A DNA stretch of 64,000 bases from Bacillus sp. Xin1 (GCF_013314535.1 NZ_JABUAE010000017.1:1-64000), one strand, 5' to 3'. Positions 29,003 to 38,873 are shown, counted from the stretch's first letter. Translations and numbers: made by a program. The notes: generated from the letters alone by a model not told the origin.

Positions 29003-29740
29003 ATGCCGTACCGAAAATATAGAGAAAAAAAATATGAAACAAAATATCGTGAAGTCTTTAAAATGTTTCAACAAAAAATAGGTATTACGTTTACAGACGA
29101 AAAATTATTGATTCAAGCATTTACGCATTCATCGTATGTGAATGAGCATCGAAAAAAGCCACATGAAGACAATGAACGTCTTGAATTTCTTGGAGACGCT
29201 GTATTAGAACTAACTGTATCGCAGTATTTGTTTCAAAAATATCCGACAATGAGCGAAGGAGAACTAACGAAGTTACGTGCAGCTATTGTGTGTGAGCCAT
29301 CTCTTGTCCGCTTTGCGAATGAATTGTCATTTGGGAATCTCGTTCTATTAGGAAAAGGTGAAGAAATGACAGGTGGGCGTGAACGACCGGCCTTATTAGC
29401 GGATGTCTTTGAAGCGTTTATTGGTGCCCTTTATCTTGATCAAGGATTGGATACAGTGTGGGGATTCTTAAAAGAAATCGTATATCCAAAAATTAATGAA
29501 GGTGCTTTTTCTCATGTGATGGATTATAAGAGTCAATTACAAGAATTAATTCAGCGTGATGGTAGCGGTAATATTGAGTATCAAATTTTGCAAGAAAAAG
29601 GACCTGCTCACAATCGAGAATTTGTGTCACGTGTTACATTAAATAGCGTGGCTCTTGGTCTTGGTAGCGGTAAGTCAAAAAAAGAGGCAGAACAACAAGC
29701 TGCTGCAGAGGCGTTGAAAAAGTTAAAAGAACAATCATAA
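29003..29740 (+). CDS. rnc: Ribonuclease III
   Basis: 245 aa. Cleaves double-stranded RNA in rRNA maturation and mRNA turnover. Signature [14 protein letters not shown], second metal site [15 protein letters not shown], and a C-terminal dsRBD (about 170-243) ending [22 protein letters not shown] upstream. Confidence 0.96.
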   Translation: MPYRKYREKKYETKYREVFKMFQQKIGITFTDEKLLIQAFTHSSYVNEHRKKPHEDNERLEFLGDAVLELTVSQYLFQKYPTMSEGELTKLRAAIVCEPSLVRFANELSFGNLVLLGKGEEMTGGRERPALLADVFEAFIGALYLDQGLDTVWGFLKEIVYPKINEGAFSHVMDYKSQLQELIQRDGSGNIEYQILQEKGPAHNREFVSRVTLNSVALGLGSGKSKKEAEQQAAAEALKKLKEQS

Positions 29741-29771
29741 GGAATCCCCCTTTATATGAGGGGGATTCCTT
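29739..29771 (+). terminator. GC-rich hairpin at the rnc stop codon
   Basis: Perfect 12-bp stem AAGGAATCCCCC (29739-29750) with GGGGGATTCCTT (29760-29771), 9-nt loop, starting inside the stop codon. There is no good T-run, so it may act as a 3' stabiliser or Rho-independent terminator of low efficiency. Confidence 0.55.
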
Positions 29772-29889
29772 GTGCATAGAATGAAACTTTATTTTTATTT
29801 AGATATAAAAAAGATAAATATGAATCCGTGCAGTAGCTTGTTTTTACAGGCACAGACTATAACAACGGAGAATAGGGGGAAGGCCTTTC

Positions 29890-32800
29890 GTGTTTTTAAA
29901 GAGATTAGAAATAGCAGGATTTAAATCCTTCGCTGAGCGTGTATCTGTTGATTTTGTTCCGGGTGTAACATCTGTAGTTGGTCCTAACGGGAGTGGAAAG
30001 AGTAATATTACCGATGCAATCCGCTGGGTACTTGGTGAACAATCTGCAAAATCATTACGCGGTGCAAAGATGGAGGATATTATTTTTGCGGGAAGCGATA
30101 CGCGAAAAGCAGTTAATGTTGCAGAAGTAACGTTAACTTTAAATAATGAAGATCAGCGTTTGCCAATTGAATATAATGAAGTATGTGTAACACGCCGTGT
30201 TTCTCGCTCAGGAGATAGTGACTTTTTTATTAATAAACAGTCTTGTCGATTAAAAGATATTGTTGATTTGTTTATGGACTCCGGTATGGGGCGAGAAGCT
30301 TTCTCGATTATTAGTCAAGGGAAAGTAGAAGAAATTTTAAGTAGTAAATCTGAAGAACGTCGTGGTGTATTTGAAGAAGCGGCGGGCGTATTAAAATATA
30401 AACTTCGCAAAAAGAAAGCCGAAGGAAAATTAGCAGAAACACAAGAAAATTTAAATCGTGTGCAAGATATCATTCATGAACTAAGTAGTCAAGTAGAGCC
30501 CCTTGAAAAACAGGCTTCTATTGCGAAAGACTATCTTGAGAAAAAAGAAGAACTAGAAAAAGTAGAAGCGGCTCTCATTGTATATGAAATTGAAGAATTA
30601 CATGAAAAATGGGAAGCACTTAGAAAACAGTTTGGACACAATAAAGATGAAGAAGTAAAAATGTCAACGCACTTACAAAAAAGTGAAGCAGAGCTCGAAG
30701 AATTACGCGGACAATTGCAAGCGATTGATGAATCTGTAGATTCCTTGCAAGAAGTCCTCCTTCTTTCCAGTAAAGAGTTAGAAAAGTTAGAGGGACAGCG
30801 TGAATTGTTAAAGGAAAGAAAACAAAATGCAACAACGCATTGTGCGCAGCTTGAACAATTAATCATTGAGTTAACAGAAAAAACTAAGGTTTATGATGGA
30901 GAAATCGAAACAAGTACGGAAGAACTCATGAATTTCGCAAATCAGGTAAAAGAGTTAGAGCAGAAGCTGCACGAAAATGAGAAACTTCTTTCTACATATG
31001 CAGAAAACCTGGAAGAGCAAATTGAGCATTTAAAAGGGGATTACATTGAACTTTTAAACCAACAAGCAAGTCATCGCAACGAACTATCTATGCTTGAGGA
31101 ACAATTTAAACAACAAAACTCTAAAAATCAACGCCTTGATGAAGAAAATGAAAAATATGTACAAATGCGTATGCAAATTACAGCTAAAAAGGCAAAACTT
31201 GTAGAGGGTTACGAACAAGTAAGAGAGAAAGTTACAAGCGTTATCACAAATATACAAAAAACAGAAGCGGCGCTTGGAAAATGTAAGACGCAATATAGTG
31301 AAAATGAAACAAAATTGTATCAAGCGTATCAATTTGTTCAACAAGCTCGCTCTCGAAAAGAAATGCTAGAAGAGATGCAAGAAGATTATTCTGGATTTTA
31401 TCAAGGTGTACGTGAAGTATTGAAGGCCCGTGAAGGTAAATTACATGGTATTGAAGGTGCGGTAGCTGAGCTGCTTACTGTACCGAAGGAATATGAAATT
31501 GCAATGGAGATTGCACTTGGTGCAGCGATGCAACACGTTGTTGTACAAACAGAAGAGCATGCTCGCACGGCAATTGCATTTTTGAAACAAAATCGCCATG
31601 GACGTGCAACGTTTTTACCGCAGGCTGTTATTAAGGGAAGGTCATTATCTTTTGAACAACTAAGAATGATAAAACAACATCCATCATTTATAGGTGTTGC
31701 AGCAGAATTGGTACACTATAATAATAAATATGAAAATATAGTTTCAAATTTATTAGGAACAGTCGTTGTTGCGAAAGATTTAAGAGGTGCAAATGAGCTA
31801 GCGAAGCAGTTGCAATATCGTTACCGTATTGTAACGGTGGAAGGCGATGTTGTGAATCCTGGTGGTTCTATGACTGGTGGAGCTGTAAAACAAGCGAAAT
31901 CTTCTTTATTAGGACGACAGCGAGAATTAGAAGAGTGGAGTAAGAAGCTTGCTGAAATGGAAGAAAAAACTTCTAAATTAGAAAACTTCGTTAAAGCGCT
32001 AAAACAAGAAATTCAAGAAAAAGAAGTTAAAATAAAAGAGCTACGTTACGATGTGGAACAAGAGCGCGTAGATGAGCAAAAGTTAAAAGAAGAAATTAAT
32101 CAGCTAGAGTTAGAAGAGCACCGTATTAATGATCGTTTGTCTATCTATGATTTAGAAATAGAAGGCTTTCTACAAGATCAAGTCAAGATGCAAGGGCGTA
32201 AAGAAGAATTAGAAGGAATTTTAGCGAGTCTTCAAAAAGATATCACAGGACTGGATGAAAAAATTGCTGACTTAACAAAGCAGAAAAGTGAGCAACATTC
32301 TTCGAAAGAAAAAGTTCAAATGGAGATGACGGAGTTGAAAGTACAAGCTGCAGAAAAGCAGCAACGTTTGTCCAATCAAAAAGAAAAAGTAGATCGCTTA
32401 ACGAAAGAACAAGAAGAAACGCAGCGAACACTTGTAAAAACAAAGGAAGATCTAGCGTTTTTAAAGCAAGAAATGACATCCAATTCGAGCGGTGAAGAGC
32501 AAATTACGAATATGATTGAAAAGAAAGCATACGATCGAAATCAAACATCGGAATTAATTAGTTCACGTCGTGAGCAACGCCTAACCCTACAGGAACGAGT
32601 AGAACATATAGAACGTGAAGTAAAAGAAACAAAAGGACGATATAAATATGTTCTTGAGATTCTAAAAGATCAAGAGGTGAAAATCAATCGTCTTGATGTT
32701 GAATTGGAAAATAGATTGCAACATTTACGTGAAACGTATACGATTTCATTTGAAGCAGCAAAACCGAAATATACAATGACGATGCCTGCAGAGGATGCGC

Positions 32801-33462
32801 GTAAAAAGGTGAAATTAATTAAGTTATCCATCGAAGAGCTGGGAACAGTGAACTTAGGCGCAATCGATGAATATGAACGTGTAGCCGAAAGACATACATT
32901 CTTGCTAGAACAACGGGATGACTTGGAAGAAGCGAAGGCGACATTGCACCAAGTTATAACGGAAATGGATGAAGAAATGAAAAAACGCTTTTCTACTACA
33001 TTCCAAGCGATCAGAACAGAGTTCCAATCTGTATTCTGTGAATTGTTTGGAGGCGGAAGAGCAGATTTAGTAATGACGAATCCGCAAGATTTATTAAATA
33101 CGGGCATTGATATTGTAGCGCAGCCACCAGGTAAGAAATTGCAAAACTTAGGTTTATTGTCAGGTGGAGAACGTGCTTTAACTGCAATTGCATTGCTATT
33201 TGGTATTTTAAAAGTACGGCCTGTTCCGTTCTGCGTACTAGATGAGGTGGAGGCTGCTCTTGATGAAGCGAATGTAGCTCGCTTTGCGCAGTATTTGAAG
33301 AAATTTAGTGATGAAACGCAGTTTATTGTGATTACACACCGAAAAGGTACAATGGAAGAGTCCGATGTACTGTACGGAGTAACAATGCAAGAATCAGGTG
33401 TTTCTAAGCTTGTGTCCGTTCGATTAGGTGACGGAGAAGAAGAGCTTGTTACAAGTGAATAG
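29890..33462 (+). CDS. smc: Chromosome partition/condensation protein SMC
   Basis: 1190 aa, GTG start with GGGGGAAGG upstream. The condensin ATPase is loaded by ParB near the origin and aligns chromosome arms. Walker A GPNGSGKSN (31-39), a long coiled coil, the hinge (about 505-665, with GAAMQHVVVQ), a second coiled coil, the signature LSGGE (1090-1094) and Walker B VLDEVEAALDEAN with Asp1118/Glu1119. Next to ftsY, as in other Bacilli; its ScpAB partners are not here. Confidence 0.97.
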   Translation: MFLKRLEIAGFKSFAERVSVDFVPGVTSVVGPNGSGKSNITDAIRWVLGEQSAKSLRGAKMEDIIFAGSDTRKAVNVAEVTLTLNNEDQRLPIEYNEVCVTRRVSRSGDSDFFINKQSCRLKDIVDLFMDSGMGREAFSIISQGKVEEILSSKSEERRGVFEEAAGVLKYKLRKKKAEGKLAETQENLNRVQDIIHELSSQVEPLEKQASIAKDYLEKKEELEKVEAALIVYEIEELHEKWEALRKQFGHNKDEEVKMSTHLQKSEAELEELRGQLQAIDESVDSLQEVLLLSSKELEKLEGQRELLKERKQNATTHCAQLEQLIIELTEKTKVYDGEIETSTEELMNFANQVKELEQKLHENEKLLSTYAENLEEQIEHLKGDYIELLNQQASHRNELSMLEEQFKQQNSKNQRLDEENEKYVQMRMQITAKKAKLVEGYEQVREKVTSVITNIQKTEAALGKCKTQYSENETKLYQAYQFVQQARSRKEMLEEMQEDYSGFYQGVREVLKAREGKLHGIEGAVAELLTVPKEYEIAMEIALGAAMQHVVVQTEEHARTAIAFLKQNRHGRATFLPQAVIKGRSLSFEQLRMIKQHPSFIGVAAELVHYNNKYENIVSNLLGTVVVAKDLRGANELAKQLQYRYRIVTVEGDVVNPGGSMTGGAVKQAKSSLLGRQRELEEWSKKLAEMEEKTSKLENFVKALKQEIQEKEVKIKELRYDVEQERVDEQKLKEEINQLELEEHRINDRLSIYDLEIEGFLQDQVKMQGRKEELEGILASLQKDITGLDEKIADLTKQKSEQHSSKEKVQMEMTELKVQAAEKQQRLSNQKEKVDRLTKEQEETQRTLVKTKEDLAFLKQEMTSNSSGEEQITNMIEKKAYDRNQTSELISSRREQRLTLQERVEHIEREVKETKGRYKYVLEILKDQEVKINRLDVELENRLQHLRETYTISFEAAKPKYTMTMPAEDARKKVKLIKLSIEELGTVNLGAIDEYERVAERHTFLLEQRDDLEEAKATLHQVITEMDEEMKKRFSTTFQAIRTEFQSVFCELFGGGRADLVMTNPQDLLNTGIDIVAQPPGKKLQNLGLLSGGERALTAIALLFGILKVRPVPFCVLDEVEAALDEANVARFAQYLKKFSDETQFIVITHRKGTMEESDVLYGVTMQESGVSKLVSVRLGDGEEELVTSE

Positions 33463-33476
33463 GAAGGATGAGAAGA

Positions 33477-34466
33477 ATGAGTTTCTTTAAAAAGTTGAAA
33501 GAAAAGATTTCAAAACAAACAGATACTGTAACAGAAAAATTTAAACAGGGGTTAGAAAAAACGAGAAATTCATTTGCGGATAAAGTAAATGATTTAGTAT
33601 ATCGCTATCGTAAAGTCGATGAGGATTTCTTTGAAGAATTGGAAGAAATTTTAATTGGTGCAGATGTTGGTGTTGCAACAGTAATGGAGCTTATCGATCA
33701 GCTGAAAGAAGAAGTGCAGCGTCGTAACATTCAAGATCCAAAGGAAGTACAGGCTGTTATCTCAGAGAAATTAGTAGGAATTTACAAAGGTGACGAAGAG
33801 TTCAGTAATGAAATTAACATGCAACAAGATCAATTAACGGTTATTTTATTTGTTGGTGTTAATGGTGTTGGAAAAACGACAACAATTGGTAAAATGGCTC
33901 ATAAGTTTAAATCGGAAGGTAAGTCTGTTTTATTAGCAGCAGGGGATACGTTCCGTGCAGGAGCGATTGAACAGCTAGAAGTATGGGGAGATCGCGTTGG
34001 TGTGGAAGTAATTAAGCAAGGGTCTGGTTCTGATCCAGCAGCTGTTATGTATGATGCTGTTCAAGCAGCAAAAGCACGTAAAGTAGATGTCTTGCTATGT
34101 GATACGGCAGGGCGGTTGCAAAATAAAGTAAATTTAATGAAAGAACTAGAAAAGGTAAAACGTGTTATTGAACGCGAAGTTCCCGGTGCTCCTCATGAAG
34201 TTTTGCTTGTTATTGATGCAACGACAGGACAAAATGGTTTAAGTCAAGCAAAAACATTCCGCGAAGCAACGAATGTTTCAGGTATTGTTTTAACGAAATT
34301 AGATGGAACTGCTAAAGGTGGTATTGTACTAGCAATTCGTAATGAGATGGACGTACCAGTGAAGTTTGTTGGACTTGGAGAACAAATGGACGACTTGCAG
34401 CAATTTGATCCAGAACAATATGTGTACGGTTTATTTGCGAACTTAGTAGAAAAAGAAGAAGTATAA
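33477..34466 (+). CDS. ftsY: SRP receptor FtsY
   Basis: 329 aa, the same length as in B. subtilis. GTPase that docks SRP-ribosome complexes on the membrane. N domain (about 1-110), G domain with GVNGVGKTTT (127-136), DTAGR and TKLDGTAKGG. A short N-terminal amphipathic MSFFKKLKEK binds membrane. The ATG at 33477 is 9 nt after AGGAAGG; the in-frame ATG at 33468 abuts it. Confidence 0.96.
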   Translation: MSFFKKLKEKISKQTDTVTEKFKQGLEKTRNSFADKVNDLVYRYRKVDEDFFEELEEILIGADVGVATVMELIDQLKEEVQRRNIQDPKEVQAVISEKLVGIYKGDEEFSNEINMQQDQLTVILFVGVNGVGKTTTIGKMAHKFKSEGKSVLLAAGDTFRAGAIEQLEVWGDRVGVEVIKQGSGSDPAAVMYDAVQAAKARKVDVLLCDTAGRLQNKVNLMKELEKVKRVIEREVPGAPHEVLLVIDATTGQNGLSQAKTFREATNVSGIVLTKLDGTAKGGIVLAIRNEMDVPVKFVGLGEQMDDLQQFDPEQYVYGLFANLVEKEEV

Positions 34467-34470
34467 AGTG

Positions 34471-34498
34471 AAAGAAGCGGTATTCCCGCTTCTTTTTT
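34471..34498 (+). terminator. Terminator after ftsY
   Basis: AAAGAAGCGG (34471-34480) pairs with CCGCTTCTTT (34486-34495), T-run. Confidence 0.9.
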
Positions 34499-34528
34499 AT
34501 AAAAAATATAAGATGTTAAGAAAAAAAC

Positions 34529-34557
34529 TTGACACTCTTTTATACTCCATGTAAACT
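34529..34557 (+). promoter_or_regulatory. ylxM-ffh promoter
   Basis: Consensus TTGACA (34529-34534), 17-nt spacer, TAAACT (34552-34557). The ten bases TCCATGTAAA occur twice, 15 nt apart (about 34546-34570), spanning the -10 and the start site. Confidence 0.75.
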
Positions 34558-34599
34558 AATCCATGTAAAGGGAAATCACTTAACAAAGGATGATCCAAC

Positions 34600-34932
34600 A
34601 TGCTCGAAAAAACAACGAGAATGAATTATTTATTTGATTTTTATCAATCGTTGTTAACGCAAAAACAAAGAAGTTATATGTCGCTTTATTATTTAGATGA
34701 TTTATCTCTTGGTGAAATTGCGGAAGAATTTGATGTAAGTCGCCAAGCCGTGTATGATAACATTAAACGGACTGAAGCGATGCTTGAAGAATATGAAGAA
34801 AAATTAGTATTACTTCAAAAGTTTCAAGAGCGACAGCGACTTGTTGCAAAGCTTAAACAGCTAATCAGCGAAGAAGAGCATGTGAATGAAGAAATGAAAC
34901 AAGTTGTTGAAGCTATCGAAAAATTAGATTAG
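34600..34932 (+). CDS. ylxM: YlxM/p13-like HTH protein, SRP operon
   Basis: 110 aa, same length as B. subtilis YlxM. Sigma-70 region-4-like HTH ([22 protein letters not shown], about 38-60) and a C-terminal coiled coil. The family modulates SRP or its expression; the exact role is unsettled. 12 nt before ffh. Confidence 0.9.
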
Positions 34933-34944
34933 GAGGGCGGCAAT

Positions 34945-36294
34945 ATGGCATTTGAAGGATTAGCCGACCGACTTCAACAGACGATGCAAAAAATCCGCGG
35001 CAAAGGAAAAGTTTCTGAAGCCGATGTGAAAGAAATGATGAGAGAAGTTCGTCTTGCTCTTTTAGAAGCGGATGTTAACTTTAAAGTAGTAAAAGATTTT
35101 GTAAAGCGTGTGTCTGAGCGTGCTGTCGGACAAGATGTAATGAAAAGTTTGACACCTGGACAACAAGTAATTAAAGTTGTACAGGAAGAACTGACAGAAC
35201 TTATGGGCGGAGAGCAAAGTAAAATCGCTGTCGCTAATAAGCCACCAACTGTTATTATGATGGTTGGACTTCAAGGGGCAGGTAAAACAACGACAACAGG
35301 TAAGCTAGCGAATTTGCTTCGTAAAAAGCATAATCGTAAACCGATGCTTGTTGCGGCAGATATTTACCGTCCAGCAGCAATTAAACAGCTTGAAACATTA
35401 GGGAAGCAATTGGACATGCCTGTTTTCTCATTAGGAGATCAAGTAAGTCCTGTTGAAATTGCGAAACAAGCGATTGCAAAAGCAAAAGAAGATCATCATG
35501 ATTATGTTTTAATCGATACGGCAGGTCGTCTGCATATTGATGAAGAACTAATGGATGAATTAGCGAAAGTGAAAGAAGTTGCGAAACCGGATGAAATCTT
35601 CCTAGTTGTCGATGCGATGACAGGACAAGATGCAGTCAATGTTGCACAAAGCTTCCATGAACAGTTAGGTTTAACAGGTGTTGTTTTAACGAAATTAGAT
35701 GGTGATACGCGCGGTGGTGCAGCATTATCTATTAAAGCAGTAACAAACACACCAATTAAATTTGCTGGTATGGGTGAGAAGTTAGATGCAATTGAAGCGT
35801 TCCATCCTGAACGCATGGCATCTCGTATTTTAGGGATGGGTGACGTTCTAACATTAATTGAAAAAGCGCAAGCTACAGTTGATGAAGAAAAAGCAAAAGA
35901 ACTTGAGCAAAAAATGCGTACGCTTTCGTTTACACTTGACGATTTTCTAGAGCAACTTGGACAAGTGCGTCAACTTGGACCGCTTGATGAATTGCTAGGA
36001 ATGCTTCCTGGTGCAAATAAAATTAAAGGGCTGAAAAATGCACAAGTTGATGAAAAACAAATTGGGCATATTGAGGCAATTATTCGTTCTATGACAATCT
36101 TAGAGCGAGAACAACCGGAAATAATCAATGCTAGTCGTAAAAAACGTATTGCCAAAGGTAGCGGTACAACCGTACAAGAAATCAATCGTCTACTGAAACA
36201 GTTTGAAGATATGAAGAAAATGATGAAGACGATGACAGGCATGCAAAAAGGTAAGAAAAAAGGACTAGGTGGATTGAAGTTTCCATTTATGTAA
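34945..36294 (+). CDS. ffh: Signal recognition particle protein Ffh
   Basis: 449 aa. Binds signal sequences and SRP RNA, and targets membrane proteins with FtsY. NG domain with GLQGAGKTTT (108-117), DTAGR, TKLDGDTRGG; C-terminal methionine-rich M domain (about 325-449) ending LGGLKFPFM. AGGAGGG SD. Confidence 0.97.
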   Translation: MAFEGLADRLQQTMQKIRGKGKVSEADVKEMMREVRLALLEADVNFKVVKDFVKRVSERAVGQDVMKSLTPGQQVIKVVQEELTELMGGEQSKIAVANKPPTVIMMVGLQGAGKTTTTGKLANLLRKKHNRKPMLVAADIYRPAAIKQLETLGKQLDMPVFSLGDQVSPVEIAKQAIAKAKEDHHDYVLIDTAGRLHIDEELMDELAKVKEVAKPDEIFLVVDAMTGQDAVNVAQSFHEQLGLTGVVLTKLDGDTRGGAALSIKAVTNTPIKFAGMGEKLDAIEAFHPERMASRILGMGDVLTLIEKAQATVDEEKAKELEQKMRTLSFTLDDFLEQLGQVRQLGPLDELLGMLPGANKIKGLKNAQVDEKQIGHIEAIIRSMTILEREQPEIINASRKKRIAKGSGTTVQEINRLLKQFEDMKKMMKTMTGMQKGKKKGLGGLKFPFM

Positions 36295-36327
36295 GGAAAA
36301 AAAGATGGCTCTGTTAAGAAAAAATAC

Positions 36328-36357
36328 TTTACAAAGCAATAGTCTTTTTGCTAATAT
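36328..36357 (+). promoter_or_regulatory. rpsP promoter
   Basis: TTTACA (36328-36333) with TAATAT (36352-36357) at 18-nt spacing; the overlapping TATAAT (36355-36360) would give 21 nt. Confidence 0.5.
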
Positions 36358-36395
36358 AATTATCTGTGTGAAATAAATTCGGAGGTGCTTTATAA

Positions 36396-36668
36396 ATGGC
36401 AGTTAAAATTCGTTTAAAACGTATGGGAGCTAAAAAAACTCCTTTCTATCGTGTAGTTGTTGCAGATTCTCGTTCTCCTCGTGACGGACGTTTCATTGAG
36501 GAAATCGGTACTTACAATCCAGTTGCTCAACCAGCTGAAGTAAAAATCGACGAAGAAGCAGCATTAAAATGGTTAGGAAACGGTGCGAAACCATCTGATA
36601 CAGTTCGTAATCTTTTCTCTAACCAAGGTATCATGGAGAAATTCCACTTATCTAAACAAGGTAAGTAA
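36396..36668 (+). CDS. rpsP: 30S ribosomal protein S16
   Basis: 90 aa. Starts [20 protein letters not shown], the S16 signature. CGGAGGTG SD. Heads the rpsP-khpA unit. Confidence 0.97.
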
Positions 36669-36682
36669 TTGAGGCAATGACT

Positions 36683-36910
36683 ATGAAAGGGTTAATCGAA
36701 ACGATCGTCAAGCCTCTTGTAGATCATCCTGAAGATGTAAAGGTTACACAGGAACTTTGCAGCGGAGAGATAAAATATCGATTAACTGTACATCCTGAGG
36801 ATGTTGGGAAAGTCATTGGAAAGCAAGGGCGGGTTGCAAAAGCGATTCGAATGCTCTTGTATTCAGTGGGACATCATAATCATGAAAAAGTTACACTGGA
36901 AATTCAATAA
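36683..36910 (+). CDS. khpA: KH-domain RNA-binding protein KhpA
   Basis: 75 aa, one KH domain with the GKQG loop (VGKVIGKQGRVAKAIRMLL). Partner of KhpB/Jag in RNA binding and cell-elongation control in other Firmicutes. The ATG at 36683 is 8 nt after GAGG; the ATG at 36677 is only 2 nt after it. B. subtilis has ylqD after this gene; here it is absent. Confidence 0.9.
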   Translation: MKGLIETIVKPLVDHPEDVKVTQELCSGEIKYRLTVHPEDVGKVIGKQGRVAKAIRMLLYSVGHHNHEKVTLEIQ

Positions 36911-36915
36911 ATATG

Positions 36916-36948
36916 AAAAGGGCGAGGATTTATTCCTCTCCCTTTTTT
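36916..36948 (+). terminator. Terminator after khpA
   Basis: AAAAGGGCGAGGA (36916-36928) pairs with TCCTCTCCCTTTT (36934-36946), one C/T mismatch, T-run. Confidence 0.85.
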
Positions 36949-36971
36949 AACATTTTAAGAGAAGTTGCATG

Positions 36972-36985
36972 TTCCATATATGGAA
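36972..36985. promoter_or_regulatory. Perfect 14-bp palindrome upstream of rimM
   Basis: TTCCATATATGGAA, directly after a TTGCAT (36965-36970) that could be a -35, and 46 nt before the rimM start codon. Possible operator; no known regulator is assigned. Confidence 0.4.
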
Positions 36986-37030
36986 TGGAGATGCTTAAAA
37001 TATATAGAAAACAGGGGTGACATGCTGTTT

Positions 37031-37546
37031 ATGACAAAATGGTTTAACGTAGGGAAAATTGTAAATACTCATGGTGTAAGAGGAGAAATTCGTGTCATTT
37101 CTCGTACTGATTTTCCAGAAGAGCGATATAAGGTAGGAAATACGCTATACATATGGAGTGATAAAGGGACAGAACCGCTCCCAGTAAAAATCACTTCTCA
37201 TCGTCAACATAAAACATTCGATTTATTGACATTCGAAGGATATGGGAATGTAGATGAAGTAGAGAAGTTTAAAGGCTCCTTATTAAAAGTGCCAGAAGAA
37301 CAATTGGGTGAACTTGCTGAAGGTGAGTATTATTACCATGAAATTATTGGTTGTAACGTTGTAACAGAGGATGGAGAGGCGTTAGGTACGATAAAAGAGA
37401 TTCTATCTCCTGGCGCGAATGATGTATGGGTAATTAAACGTCCGAAAGGGCAAGATCTTTTAATCCCATACATTGATGATGTTGTACTGCAAGTTAACAT
37501 CGAAAATAAACTAGTAACCATTCATGTAATGGAAGGATTGCTATAA
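37031..37546 (+). CDS. rimM: 16S rRNA processing protein RimM
   Basis: 171 aa. Assists 30S head assembly, binding S19. [19 protein letters not shown] start and a C-terminal PRC barrel ([18 protein letters not shown]). The ATG at 37031 is 10 nt after AGGGGTGA; starts at 37022 and 36965 are rejected for spacing or lack of homology. Overlaps trmD by 1 nt. Confidence 0.94.
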   Translation: MTKWFNVGKIVNTHGVRGEIRVISRTDFPEERYKVGNTLYIWSDKGTEPLPVKITSHRQHKTFDLLTFEGYGNVDEVEKFKGSLLKVPEEQLGELAEGEYYYHEIIGCNVVTEDGEALGTIKEILSPGANDVWVIKRPKGQDLLIPYIDDVVLQVNIENKLVTIHVMEGLL

Positions 37547-38280
37547 TGAAAATTGATATTTTAACATTATTTCCAGAGATGTTCACTGGTGTGTTTGGAT
37601 CTTCGATTTTAAAAAAAGCGCAAGAAAAAGAGGCAGTGGAGCTTAGAGTTGTAAACTTTCGAGATTATACTACAAGTAAACATAATAGTGTAGATGATTA
37701 TCCATATGGCGGTGGGGCAGGTATGGTTTTAACTCCGCAGCCAATCTTTGATGCTGTAGAAGAATTAACGAAAGAAACAGAGCGTAAACCAAGAGTCGTG
37801 TTAATGTGCCCGCAAGGAGAACGCTTTACGCAGAAAAAGGCAGAAGAGTTTGCTAGCGAAGAACATGTTATTTTTGTATGTGGTCATTATGAAGGGTATG
37901 ACGAACGGATTCGTAAACATCTTGTAACAGATGAGATTTCTATTGGTGATTATGTGTTAACGGGCGGAGAATTAGCGTCTATGGTTGTTACGGATAGCGT
38001 TGTACGTCTTTTGCCGGGCGTGCTAGGTAATCAGAATTCACAGATCGAGGATTCTTTTAGTACTGGCTTATTAGAACATCCACATTACACGCGCCCTGCT
38101 GATTTTCGTGGTATGAAGGTACCGGATGTACTTATGTCAGGAAATCATAAGCATATCGAAGAATGGCGCCATAAAGAATCATTGCGCCGTACATATACGC
38201 GTAGACCGGATTTACTTGAAGAACGCGAGTTATCGAAACAAGAAGAAAAATGGCTTGAGCAGATTAAAGAAGAACGATAA
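37546..38280 (+). CDS. trmD: tRNA (guanine-N1)-methyltransferase TrmD
   Basis: 244 aa. Forms m1G37, which prevents +1 frameshifting. SPOUT trefoil-knot motifs [22 protein letters not shown] and [11 protein letters not shown]. Coupled to rimM. Confidence 0.96.
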   Translation: MKIDILTLFPEMFTGVFGSSILKKAQEKEAVELRVVNFRDYTTSKHNSVDDYPYGGGAGMVLTPQPIFDAVEELTKETERKPRVVLMCPQGERFTQKKAEEFASEEHVIFVCGHYEGYDERIRKHLVTDEISIGDYVLTGGELASMVVTDSVVRLLPGVLGNQNSQIEDSFSTGLLEHPHYTRPADFRGMKVPDVLMSGNHKHIEEWRHKESLRRTYTRRPDLLEERELSKQEEKWLEQIKEER

Positions 38281-38299
38281 CAACTTCATATATTTTCTA

Positions 38300-38328
38300 T
38301 TGCAACAGGCCTAGCGATATGTTATTAT
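38300..38328 (+). promoter_or_regulatory. rplS promoter
   Basis: TTGCAA (38300-38305), 17-nt spacer, TATTAT (38323-38328). Start near 38335, giving a leader of about 93 nt. Confidence 0.65.
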
Positions 38329-38334
38329 AACATT

Positions 38335-38427
38335 TGTGCTACTGAAAGCAGTAGCCGTATTAACGATGTTCCGCTGTAATTTATTAATGACTTTATAAGA
38401 GCATCTGTTTAAAGGAGAGAATTGAAT
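38335..38427 (+). ncRNA. Likely L19 autoregulatory leader
   Basis: The 93-nt leader opens with a perfect hairpin GCTACTG-AAAG-CAGTAGC (38338-38355) and ends at the rplS ribosome binding site. Firmicute rplS genes carry a known L19 leader family (Rfam L19_leader); position and the opening stem fit, but I did not run a covariance model. Confidence 0.5.
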
Positions 38428-38772
38428 ATGCAACAATTAATCGCAGAAATTACAAAAGGCCAATTAAAAACTGACCTACCTTCATTCCGTCCTGGTGACA
38501 CTTTACGTGTACACGTAAAAGTAGTTGAGGGTACTCGTGAGAGAATTCAGCTTTTTGAAGGTGTTGTAATTAAACGTCGTGGTGGCGGAATTAGTGAAAC
38601 GTTCACAGTTCGTAAGATTTCTTACGGTGTAGGTGTTGAGCGTACATTCCCAATTCACACACCAAGAATCGCGAAAATCGAAGTACTTCGCCGTGGTAAA
38701 GTACGTCGTGCTAAGTTATACTACTTACGTAACCTTCGCGGTAAAGCAGCACGTATTAAAGAAATTCGATAA
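38428..38772 (+). CDS. rplS: 50S ribosomal protein L19
   Basis: 114 aa. Core [20 protein letters not shown] and [20 protein letters not shown]. At the 30S-50S interface. AAAGGAGAG precedes the ATG by 7 nt; an upstream in-frame TTG is discarded. Confidence 0.97.
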   Translation: MQQLIAEITKGQLKTDLPSFRPGDTLRVHVKVVEGTRERIQLFEGVVIKRRGGGISETFTVRKISYGVGVERTFPIHTPRIAKIEVLRRGKVRRAKLYYLRNLRGKAARIKEIR

Positions 38773-38781
38773 GACATGTAT

Positions 38782-38812
38782 GGGAGCTTGTAAATGCACA
38801 AGCTCCCTTTTT
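38782..38812 (+). terminator. Terminator after rplS
   Basis: GGGAGCTTGT (38782-38791) pairs with ACAAGCTCCC (38798-38807), T-run. Confidence 0.92.
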
Positions 38813-38830
38813 CCAATCTATATGAAATTT

Positions 38831-38839
38831 TGATATAAT
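38831..38839 (+). promoter_or_regulatory. Extended -10 promoter for signal peptidase gene
   Basis: TGATATAAT, a perfect extended -10, 35 nt before the start codon and just after the rplS terminator. Confidence 0.65.
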
Positions 38840-38873
38840 ACGGGCAGCTTACATAATTGTGGAGGGGAAATAC

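Noticed and set aside
36965-37030. Extended N-terminus of RimM (reading [10 protein letters not shown]...)
   Set aside because: Covers a palindrome and the SD, and matches nothing in RimM; the ATG at 37031 has proper SD spacing and the family start.
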